Positions 1 through 4,528 of a stretch of 5,003 nucleotides of DNA are shown one piece after another. Each line of letters opens with the position of its first letter. Position 1 is the first letter of the stretch. The notes beneath the pieces are model-generated. The model did not search any database. It was given only the letters and a program-made list of their open reading frames with translations, and was not told the origin of the DNA. Origin of the DNA: Actinomycetota bacterium (GTDB lineage: Bacteria; Actinomycetota; Coriobacteriia; Anaerosomatales; D1FN1-002); contig VAUM01000127.1 of NCBI GenBank assembly GCA_005774595.1, positions 1 to 5,003 of the forward strand, given 5' to 3'. Position numbers and translations under genes: made by a program.

Positions 1-2
1 GG

Positions 3-245
3 CTGTTCTTCGAGTCCGACTCGTGGATGTTCGCCCCGGATGACCTCATGGTCGGGCTGTATCCCGAGTCGTTCTGGGGCGTCATGGGGGCCGCGTGGGT
101 GGCGGTCGCGTCGCTCATCGCGGGCGCGGGCGCCGTCATCGGCGCGCGCCTTCGGAAGACCGCCGGTCGCGCGTTCGCTGGCAAAGTCTGCGGGCTTGTG
201 TACACTGAATCGGGGAAACCAAGGGGAACGAGCACGGATCGGTGA
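3..245 (+). CDS. C-terminal part of an unrecognised membrane protein (5' end outside window)
   Basis: The frame is open from the left edge to a TGA at 243-245, giving 80 residues; the true start is probably upstream, although an ATG at 27 exists. About residues 28-50 form a hydrophobic stretch (FWGVMGAAWVAVASLIAGAG and on) followed by the basic run RLRK, as expected for a last transmembrane helix with a cytoplasmic end. Codons are strongly G/C at the third position up to about base 175. After that the signature fades (codons such as aaa, act, gaa, cca, aga-like), and the stretch overlaps a promoter candidate at 178-206. The final 20 or so residues may therefore be a weakly constrained tail. 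I do not recognise the family and infer no function. The frame choice is supported by the hydrophobic segment and third-position GC; the other two forward frames have neither. Confidence 0.5.
   Translation: MFFESDSWMFAPDDLMVGLYPESFWGVMGAAWVAVASLIAGAGAVIGARLRKTAGRAFAGKVCGLVYTESGKPRGTSTDR
178..206 (+). promoter_or_regulatory. Candidate promoter for the DUF5679-like gene
   Basis: CTGGCA at 178-183 and TACACT at 201-206 are separated by 17 bases. They match the TTGACA and TATAAT boxes at 4 of 6 positions each, and the -10 keeps the TAnnnT core. Transcription would start near 213, leaving a leader of about 80 bases before the start at 297. The site lies inside the 3' end of the upstream frame. 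This is pattern matching only. Confidence 0.4.
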
Positions 246-281
246 CGACCGTGCACGCTCGCCCGAGAGCTGACCGCCGAC

Positions 282-287
282 GGGAGG
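282..287 (+). promoter_or_regulatory. Ribosome binding site that decides the DUF5679 start
   Basis: GGGAGG at 282-287 is a strong Shine-Dalgarno sequence. It is 9 bases from the ATG at 297 but only 3 from the in-frame ATG at 291, so 297 is the better start. Confidence 0.65.
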
Positions 288-296
288 TGTATGCGA

Positions 297-446
297 ATGC
301 CAGCGAAGGAAGGCTACTGCGTCAAGTGCAAGGCCAAGAAGGAGATCAAGGACGCCAAGGACATCACGATGAAGAACGGGCGTCCCGCGACCCAGGGCGT
401 GTGCCCGGACTGCGGCACGAAGATCTTCAAGATCGGCAAGAGCTAG
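297..446 (+). CDS. Small zinc-ribbon protein, DUF5679-like (49 aa)
   Basis: The 49-residue product starts MPAKEGYCVKCKAKK and ends CPDCGTKIFKIGKS. Two CxxC knuckles (C8/C11 and C36/C39) are the pattern of a zinc ribbon. The length, the lysine-rich middle and the 'YCVKCK...' opening resemble the DUF5679 family of short bacterial proteins, whose function I do not know to be established. The start at 297 is chosen because GGGAGG at 282-287 is 9 bases away; the in-frame ATG at 291 would add only MR and has a 3-base spacing. The gene stands alone between a promoter candidate and a hairpin terminator, so it is probably monocistronic. The many lysines and the small zinc fold would fit nucleic-acid or ribosome contact, but that is inference. 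Confidence 0.85.
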   Translation: MPAKEGYCVKCKAKKEIKDAKDITMKNGRPATQGVCPDCGTKIFKIGKS

Positions 447-478
447 ACCGCCCGTCTTCGTCTCCACATAGCACCGCC

Positions 479-509
479 GCGAGGCCGTCCCGCACCGGGG
501 CGGCCTCGC
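479..509 (+). terminator. Hairpin terminator after the DUF5679-like gene
   Basis: A 13-bp stem (479-491 with 497-509, twelve Watson-Crick pairs and one T-G wobble) closes a 5-base loop, GCACC. It begins 32 bases after the stop codon. No T-tract follows, which is common for intrinsic terminators in high-GC Gram-positive genomes. The near-symmetry means it could also act on the opposite strand. Confidence 0.7.
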
Positions 510-566
510 TGCGTGGAGGAGTCGCGTCATCCTGGGGCATCCCGTCGCAAGCCGGAAACGTGCGGC

Positions 567-615
567 GCGCGAAGATGACTAGCGCGAAGATGGCTCTGGC
601 GCGAAGATGGCTCTT
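567..615 (+). repeat. Three tandem direct repeats upstream of the trk promoter
   Basis: The units begin at 567, 582 and 599. The second and third share 16 identical bases (GCGCGAAGATGGCTCT at 582-597 and 599-614), a 17-base period. The first (567-580) differs from them at one base in 14 and has a 15-base period. The third copy ends on the -35 box of the candidate trk promoter. They may be operator sites for a regulator of potassium uptake, or a chance local duplication. No protein is recognised for this motif. Confidence 0.6.
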
Positions 616-642
616 GCGGCGTCGCTCTGGCAGGAGTAGCGT
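614..642 (+). promoter_or_regulatory. Candidate promoter of the trk operon
   Basis: TTGCGG at 614-619 and TAGCGT at 637-642 have a 17-base spacer. The -35 keeps TTG and the -10 keeps the TAnnnT core, a layout typical of housekeeping promoters in high-GC actinobacteria. Transcription would begin near 649, giving a leader of about 59 bases that contains the hairpin at 658-683 and the Shine-Dalgarno at 691-697. The last tandem repeat touches the -35 box. Confidence 0.5.
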
Positions 643-657
643 TGCGCGTCGTGTGTC

Positions 658-683
658 ACGGCAGGCCGTAGTCGGCCCGCCGT
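658..683 (+). other. Leader hairpin just upstream of the trkA ribosome binding site
   Basis: Bases 658-668 pair with 673-683 around a TAGT loop: 11 positions, ten of them Watson-Crick, with one A-C mismatch (663/678). The structure would sit near the 5' end of the predicted trk mRNA and ends 7 bases before the AGGAGGA at 691. It could tune mRNA stability or translation. It matches no riboswitch class that I recognise, and GC-rich DNA forms such stems fairly easily. Confidence 0.45.
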
Positions 684-707
684 CTCGGCGAGGAGGAGCG
701 TGCCGGC

Positions 708-1349
708 GTGAACGTCATCGTTGCGGGGTGCGGCAGAGTGGGTTCCCAGCTGGCGACCCTGCTGTCCGTCGATGGGCACAACGTCACGGTCATCGACCGC
801 GACGACGCCGCGTTCCAGCGGCTCGGCAGCACCTTCAACGGCGTGACCGTCAAGGGCCTGGCCTTCGACGTCGAGGTGCTCGAAGAGGCCGGCGCTCGTG
901 AGTGCGACACGTTCGCCGCGGTGACCGACCTCGACAACACGAACCTCATGGCGGCCGAGGTCGCCCGCAAGCTCTTCTCGATCCCCCACGTGGTCGCCCG
1001 GCTGTACAACCCTGTGCGAGAGCGCACGTACCAGCAGCTCGGCCTCGACTACGTGTGCGGCACCACGCTGGTGGCCGACGCCCTCCTCGACAAGGTCAAG
1101 GCGGGCCACGGCCATCACCTGAGCGCGCTCGGCGACGTGGAGCTCGTCGAGTTCAAGGTATCGGCGGACGCCGCCGGCAAGACGGTGCATGACATCGAGG
1201 CCCATCACGGCATGCGCATCGCCGCCGTCGCGAGGCGCTCGACCACGTTCGTCCCGCAGGCCGACACGATGCTCGAGCGCGGCGACGTGCTCGTCGCGAG
1301 CGTCAAGGACGAGGCGTTCGGCCGCATCACGCACCTGATGGAGGAGTAG
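708..1349 (+). CDS. trkA: Trk potassium uptake regulatory subunit TrkA, first copy (single RCK unit, 213 aa)
   Basis: This is a cytoplasmic, nucleotide-binding gating subunit of a Trk/Ktr K+ transporter. The N-terminal Rossmann (RCK_N/TrkA-N) fold spans about residues 1-130. The glycine motif G7-C8-G9-R10-V11-G12 is followed by D30 at the end of the second strand (VTVIDRD), the usual NAD-type acidic ligand. The block TDLDNTNLMAAEVARK (73-88) is typical of the family. About residues 135-213 form the RCK_C (TrkA-C) lobe, with the family-like stretches AGKTVHDIE and LERGDVLVAS. E. coli TrkA has two such units fused in roughly 458 residues; here each unit is a separate gene, as in the ceoB/ceoC pair of mycobacteria. 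The GTG start follows AGGAGGA (691-697) at a slightly long spacing of about 10 bases, and no nearer in-frame start exists. It is the first gene of the operon and lies three bases upstream of the second trkA. Confidence 0.93.
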   Translation: MNVIVAGCGRVGSQLATLLSVDGHNVTVIDRDDAAFQRLGSTFNGVTVKGLAFDVEVLEEAGARECDTFAAVTDLDNTNLMAAEVARKLFSIPHVVARLYNPVRERTYQQLGLDYVCGTTLVADALLDKVKAGHGHHLSALGDVELVEFKVSADAAGKTVHDIEAHHGMRIAAVARRSTTFVPQADTMLERGDVLVASVKDEAFGRITHLMEE

Positions 1350-1352
1350 GCC

Positions 1353-2018
1353 GTGTACATCGTCATCAACGGCGGCGGCAAGGTCGGCAGCTACCTCGCG
1401 CGCAAGATGTGCGAGTCGGGCCACGGCGTCGCGGTCATCGAGAAGCGGGCCGAGATCATCGAGAAGCTGTCCGAGGAACTCCCGGCCGGCGCGCTCATCA
1501 TCCAAGGGGACGGCTGCGACGCCGCGCTCCAGGAGGACGCCGGCGTCGCGCGCGCCGACGTGTTCGTGGGCCTGACCGGCGACGACGACGACAACCTCGT
1601 CGCGTGCCAGCTCGCCAAGGCGGCGTATGGCGTGCCCCGCGCACTCTCGCGCGTGAACAGCCCCAAGAACGAGCAGATCTTCAACGCGCTCGGCATCGAG
1701 GCGATCTCGTCGACGACGATCATCTCGCGCATGATCGAGGAGGAGGCGACGGTCGGGGACATCCGAACGCTGCTCGCGCTGCGCGAAGGCAACATGGCGA
1801 TCATCGAGATCGAGCTGCCGACCGACCGCTGCACGGTGTGCGGCAAGCCCGTCGCCGAGATCAAGCTGCCGACGGAGTGCGTGCTCATCGCCATCGCGCG
1901 CGGGGACGACGCGATCACCGTCCACGGGGACACGCGCCTGCAGCCCGGCGACCGCGTCATCGCGTTCACGAAGACCCAGCACGAGCGTGCGCTCAAGAAG
2001 GCGCTGACGGGGGAGTAG
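1353..2018 (+). CDS. trkA: Trk potassium uptake regulatory subunit TrkA, second copy (single RCK unit, 221 aa)
   Basis: This second RCK protein has the Rossmann motif G7-G8-G9-K10-V11-G12 and E30 at the ribose-binding position (VAVIEKR). QGDGCD (51-56) and TGDDDDNLVACQLAK (75-89) are family blocks. The RCK_C lobe covers roughly residues 145-221 (GKPVAEIKLP, LQPGDRVIAF). It is clearly diverged from its neighbour, so the two are not a recent duplication and probably form a mixed ring under TrkH. An oddity is a CxxC pair, C160/C163, at the start of RCK_C just before the conserved GKPV; it could be redox-active or bind metal, or be neutral. The GTG start has GGAGGAG at 1340-1346, inside the end of the first trkA, 6 bases away, so the two are probably translated together. 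Confidence 0.93.
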   Translation: MYIVINGGGKVGSYLARKMCESGHGVAVIEKRAEIIEKLSEELPAGALIIQGDGCDAALQEDAGVARADVFVGLTGDDDDNLVACQLAKAAYGVPRALSRVNSPKNEQIFNALGIEAISSTTIISRMIEEEATVGDIRTLLALREGNMAIIEIELPTDRCTVCGKPVAEIKLPTECVLIAIARGDDAITVHGDTRLQPGDRVIAFTKTQHERALKKALTGE

Positions 2019-2019
2019 C

Positions 2020-2172
2020 GTGCGCCACGGCGATCACCACCACCGCGGCCTGCTGCGCCGCGAGAACTGGGGCAGGTACGCGGCGGGTATCCTCACGGAG
2101 GCCGTGTTCATCCTCGCGCTGACGGGACTGGCGCTGCTGATGGCGGTCGTCGCCTTGGCGGTGTACCGCTAG
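2020..2172 (+). CDS. Small single-pass membrane protein between trkA and trkH (50 aa)
   Basis: A 50-codon frame starts at GTG 2020, one base after the trkA stop, and ends with TAG at 2170-2172, directly abutting the trkH start. The N-terminus is polar and basic with a histidine run (MRHGDHHHRGLLRREN, residues 1-16). About residues 23-48 form one continuous hydrophobic helix rich in A, L and V, and the chain ends in VYR. This predicts a membrane peptide with a cytoplasmic N-terminus. A GGGGGAG at 2009-2015 lies 4 bases upstream, rather close but usable. A shadow frame would not be expected to fill the trkA-trkH gap exactly from stop to start with a clean transmembrane helix. No family is recognised. 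By analogy with small subunits such as KdpF of the Kdp K+ pump, it could stabilise or modulate TrkH; that is inference. Confidence 0.8.
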   Translation: MRHGDHHHRGLLRRENWGRYAAGILTEAVFILALTGLALLMAVVALAVYR

Positions 2173-3675
2173 GTGATCATCCGCCCCCGCCTCGAGGACC
2201 ACCTCGTCATCGGACGCTACACCGGCAAGGTCATCGTCGGCGTCGGCATGCTGATGGTGCTGCCGCTCGTCACCTCGGTGGCGTTCGGCGAGTGGGACAC
2301 CGCGCTCGACTTCGTCATCAGCATCGGGGCGTGCCTGACGTTCGGCTTCGGCTCGCAGCTGCTCTGCCGCACCGAGAAGGACCTCGACTGGAGCCACGGC
2401 CTGGTGGTGGCCTCGGGGTCCTGGGTGGTCGCGACGATCCTCGGCGCGCTGCCGCACTGGCTCTCGGGTCACGAGGGGTCCTACCTCGACGCGATGTTCG
2501 ACGTCATGAGCGGCTACACCACGACGGGGCTCTACCTGCTCCAGGATCTCGACCACATCGCGCACGGCCTGAACATGTGGCGCCACCTGCTCACCTACGC
2601 GGGCGGTCAGGGCATCGTCGTCATCGCGCTGACGTTCCTGTTCAAGGGGACGGCCGGTGCGTACAAGGTCTACGTCGGCGAGGGCAAGGACGAGCGGCTG
2701 CTGCCGAACGTCGTCCAGACCGCGCGCGCGATCTGGCTCGTGTCGCTGACGTACCTCGTGATCGGGACGCTCGCGCTGTGGGTGACCGCGATGTTCCTCG
2801 GCCAGGAGCCGGTGCGCGGGCTGCTGCACGCGCTGTGGGTGTTCATGGGCGCGTGGTCGACCGGCGGCTTCGCGCCGCAGTCGTACAACACGCTCTACTA
2901 TCACTCGCTGTCTTACGAGGTCATCAGCGTCATCATCTTCATCGCCGGCTCGTTCAACTTTGCGCTGCACTGGGCCGTGTGGACCGGCAAGCGGCGCGAG
3001 ATCGTGCGCAACGTCGAGACGATCAGCTTCGCGATCACGCTGTCGCTCACGGTGCTGATCGCCACGTTCGCGCTGGCGAAGGCGGGCGTCTACCCGGACG
3101 CCATGGCGCTGTTCCGCAAGGCGTTCTACCAGCTCGCCTCGGGCCACACGACGACCGGCTTCTCGACGATCTACGCACGCGCGTTCGTCACGCAGTGGGG
3201 ACCGGTCGGGATGATCGCGACCACCATCGCGATGGCTATCGGCGCGTCGGCGTGCTCCACCGGCGGCGGCATCAAGGGCATCCGCATGGGCGTGATGACC
3301 AAGGCGATCCTGCAGGACATCCGCAAGCTCATCTCGCCGGAATCCGCGGTCGTGCGCGCCAAGTTCCACCACGTCAAGGACGTCGCCCTCGACGACGGGC
3401 TCGTGCGCACGGCGTTCACGATCACCGTGCTGTACGTGACGCTGTACGGCGCCGGCGCCGTGCTCGGGTCCCTGCACGGGATACCGTTCGTCGACTCGGC
3501 GTTCGAGATCGTCTCGGCGGCATCGAACACCGGCCTGTCGTGCGGCGTGACCACGCCGATGATGCCGTGGGACATGAAGGTCGTCTACCTGATCGCGATG
3601 TGGCTCGGCCGGCTCGAGTTCATGTCGGTGTTCGCGCTGTTCGGCTTCCTCGTCTCGATGGTGAGGGGCCGGTAG
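2173..3675 (+). CDS. trkH: Trk potassium uptake channel subunit TrkH (500 aa)
   Basis: This is the membrane K+-translocating subunit of the Trk/Ktr superfamily, built from four M1-pore loop-M2 repeats. All four filter loops are visible: TTTGL at 116-120 (SGYTTTGL), STGGF at 229-233 (GAWSTGGF), TTTGF at 326-330 (SGHTTTGF) and SNTGLS at 451-456. Their filter glycines are G119, G231, G329 and G454. The conserved ACSTGGGIKGIR segment (360-371), after the third filter, corresponds to the intramembrane gate region of the third repeat. At 500 residues it is of normal full length. The GTG start follows the stop of the 50-aa gene without a spare base (TAGGTG), and I see no good Shine-Dalgarno, so translation probably depends on coupling to that gene. 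The assignment to TrkH rather than KtrB rests on length and general resemblance and is less certain than the superfamily. Confidence 0.95.
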   Translation: MIIRPRLEDHLVIGRYTGKVIVGVGMLMVLPLVTSVAFGEWDTALDFVISIGACLTFGFGSQLLCRTEKDLDWSHGLVVASGSWVVATILGALPHWLSGHEGSYLDAMFDVMSGYTTTGLYLLQDLDHIAHGLNMWRHLLTYAGGQGIVVIALTFLFKGTAGAYKVYVGEGKDERLLPNVVQTARAIWLVSLTYLVIGTLALWVTAMFLGQEPVRGLLHALWVFMGAWSTGGFAPQSYNTLYYHSLSYEVISVIIFIAGSFNFALHWAVWTGKRREIVRNVETISFAITLSLTVLIATFALAKAGVYPDAMALFRKAFYQLASGHTTTGFSTIYARAFVTQWGPVGMIATTIAMAIGASACSTGGGIKGIRMGVMTKAILQDIRKLISPESAVVRAKFHHVKDVALDDGLVRTAFTITVLYVTLYGAGAVLGSLHGIPFVDSAFEIVSAASNTGLSCGVTTPMMPWDMKVVYLIAMWLGRLEFMSVFALFGFLVSMVRGR

Positions 3676-4236
3676 ATGGGCGGGCGTGCGATCAGGGCGT
3701 GGCTGGCGGCGGCGGTCGTGCTGGCGTGCGTGTTCGCGCCCGGGCTGGCCCTCGCGCAGCAGCCGAGCCCGAACGACCCGACGAGCGCGGAGCTCGTGGA
3801 GCGGCCCAAGGAGTTCGACGGGAAGACCGTCGAGTACACCGGCGAGGTCGTGGGCGACCGCATGGTGCGCGGCGACTTCGCGTGGCTCCACATCAACGAC
3901 GACGCGTACTACCTGAAGAACGTCGAGGAGGGCGCCGAACTCGGCGGCTACAACTCCGGTCACGCGGTGTGGCTGCCTGCGGCGCTCGCCGAGCAGGTGA
4001 CCACGTTCGGCGACTACCAGCACGAGGGCGACGTGGTCAGGATCGCCGGGACGTTCAACGCCGCGTGCGGCCAGCACGGCGGCGACATGGACATCCACGC
4101 GACGTCGCTCGAGGTCGTCACGCCGGGGCATCCCGTGAAAGACCCGATCCACCCGTGGAAGGTCGCGCTCGCGGCGCTGCTCGTGCTGACCGCTGCGGCG
4201 GCGTGGTACCTGCACCGCCGGGAGCCGCGGTTCTAG
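3676..4236 (+). CDS. Exported, membrane-anchored OB-fold-like protein of unknown function (186 aa)
   Basis: Residues 1-27 form a Sec signal peptide (RAIRAW, a hydrophobic core, then ALA before QQ28). A soluble domain follows at about 35-150, then one C-terminal transmembrane helix (about 161-179) with a short basic tail (HRREPRF). The soluble part has alternating beta-type segments (TVEYTGEVV, FAWLHIND, AVWLPA, DVVRIAGTF, MDIHATSLEVV) like an OB fold, as in CcmE or other exported OB-domain proteins. I cannot name a family. A cluster C131, H134, H141 could bind metal, which is speculation. The ATG immediately follows the trkH stop, with GAGGGG (3663-3668) 7 bases upstream, so it is the last gene of the trk operon. 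A role next to the K+ channel is suggested by position only. A lipoprotein cleavage at C18 (VLAC) is less likely than signal peptidase I at 27/28. Confidence 0.85.
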   Translation: MGGRAIRAWLAAAVVLACVFAPGLALAQQPSPNDPTSAELVERPKEFDGKTVEYTGEVVGDRMVRGDFAWLHINDDAYYLKNVEEGAELGGYNSGHAVWLPAALAEQVTTFGDYQHEGDVVRIAGTFNAACGQHGGDMDIHATSLEVVTPGHPVKDPIHPWKVALAALLVLTAAAAWYLHRREPRF

Positions 4237-4258
4237 CATCGGGTCCGCGCGCGACGCG

Positions 4259-4288
4259 TTGGCGCATGCGTGGGCGGTGGGATACGAT
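4259..4288 (+). promoter_or_regulatory. Candidate promoter of tRNA-Gly
   Basis: TTGGCG at 4259-4264 and TACGAT at 4283-4288 are 18 bases apart. Transcription would start near 4295, a few bases before the mature tRNA end. No terminator is visible between the trk operon stop (4236) and this promoter, so some read-through into the tRNA is possible. Confidence 0.5.
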
Positions 4289-4300
4289 ACGCCGCGCGAT

Positions 4301-4375
4301 GCGGGTGTAGTTCAACGGTAGAGCGTCAGCTTCCCAAGCTGAAAGTTGCGGGTTCGAGTCCCGTCACCCGCTCCA
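4301..4375 (+). tRNA. tRNA-Gly (anticodon CCC), CCA encoded
   Basis: The full cloverleaf is visible. The acceptor stem GCGGGTG (4301-4307) pairs with CACCCGC (4365-4371), then discriminator T4372 and an encoded CCA (4373-4375). The D stem is GTTC/GAGC. The anticodon stem TCAGC/GCTGA encloses the loop TTCCCAA, with anticodon CCC at 4333-4335, which reads GGG glycine codons. The T arm is GCGGG-TTCGAGT-CCCGT with one G-T wobble. The GGG-reading species suits a high-GC genome. Confidence 0.97.
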
Positions 4376-4389
4376 ATCGTCACTTTGGT

Positions 4390-4426
4390 CCGAGGCCGTC
4401 GTTCCCTTCGAGGAGCGGCGGCCCGG
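4390..4426 (+). terminator. Hairpin terminator after tRNA-Gly
   Basis: Bases 4394-4405 pair with 4412-4423 (12 bp, including two G-T wobbles) around the loop CTTCGA. Three more pairs (4390-4392 with 4424-4426) form beyond a bulged A at 4393. It begins 15 bases after the tRNA 3' end. There is no clear T-tract, so the terminator call rests on stem strength and position. Confidence 0.6.
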
Positions 4427-4431
4427 TGCGT

Positions 4432-4452
4432 TCCTGCAGCGGGCTTGCAGGA
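4432..4452 (+). other. Short inverted repeat (7-bp stem) downstream of the tRNA
   Basis: TCCTGCA (4432-4438) and TGCAGGA (4446-4452) form a perfect 7-bp stem around a 7-base loop. It could be a second termination element or an operator dyad. It overlaps TTGCAG (4445-4450), a possible -35 box for the next gene. Confidence 0.4.
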
Positions 4453-4468
4453 GATCGGCACTGCGCGT

Positions 4469-4482
4469 CGAACAGGTGTTCG
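4469..4482 (+). promoter_or_regulatory. LexA-type SOS box upstream of the M23-family gene
   Basis: The 14-mer CGAACAGGTGTTCG matches the Bacillus-type LexA/DinR consensus CGAACRNRYGTTYG at every position and is a perfect 6-bp dyad with a 2-base centre. It also fits the mycobacterial form TCGAACnnnnGTTCGA except for the last base (T4483 instead of A). It lies 46 bases before the ATG at 4529. A weak promoter, TTGCAG (4445-4450) - N17 - TCGAAC (4468-4473), would overlap the box, as expected for repression by LexA. No lexA or recA gene is in the window, so the regulator is inferred. Confidence 0.6.
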
Positions 4483-4487
4483 TGACG

Positions 4488-4525
4488 GCGCCCCTCCCTC
4501 TCCGATCGGATCGAGGGAGGGGTGT
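4488..4525 (+). promoter_or_regulatory. Hairpin that sequesters the Shine-Dalgarno of the M23-family gene
   Basis: CCCCTCCCTC (4491-4500) is the perfect complement of GAGGGAGGGG (4513-4522), with about three weaker pairs outside (4488-4490 with 4523-4525). The 12-base loop contains the palindrome TCCGATCGGA (4501-4510). The 3' arm is itself the ribosome binding site: GGGAGG at 4515-4520 lies 8 bases before the ATG. In an mRNA the stem would hide it. The alternatives are a terminator for upstream transcription or a protein-binding dyad. Confidence 0.6.
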
Positions 4526-4528
4526 GTC

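Noticed and set aside
291..446. Alternative start of the DUF5679-like gene at ATG 291
   Set aside because: The Shine-Dalgarno would be only 3 bases away; the ATG at 297 has a 9-base spacing and the usual MPAKEGYC opening.
567..615. Tandem repeats as a CRISPR array
   Set aside because: The units are contiguous, without spacers, only 15-17 bases long and three in number.
242..901. 219-codon + strand frame across the DUF5679-like gene, terminator and trk promoter
   Set aside because: It runs through a strong hairpin terminator and a promoter, overlaps two better genes and has an arginine-rich shadow composition.
579..1982. 467-codon open frame on the minus strand opposite the two trkA genes
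   Set aside because: It is a shadow frame: no motif, composition dominated by R, D, V and A, and two unmistakable TrkA proteins on the other strand.
3676..3735. Lipoprotein signal at C18 of the OB-like protein
   Set aside because: The residues before the cysteine (VLA) do not fit the lipobox well, and a good signal peptidase I site (ALA before QQ) follows.
1993..4239. 748-codon open frame on the minus strand opposite trkH and its neighbours
   Set aside because: The translation is a low-complexity mix of R, D, H, E and V, typical of the antisense of high-GC genes. The + strand genes here have clear family motifs.
4237..4300. Terminator for the trk operon
   Set aside because: I see only short, imperfect GC-rich pairings before the tRNA, none strong enough to call.
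2292..4310. 672-codon + strand frame overlapping trkH and the OB-like gene
   Set aside because: It is arginine- and histidine-rich with no hydrophobic helices or motifs. It is an out-of-frame reading of trkH.
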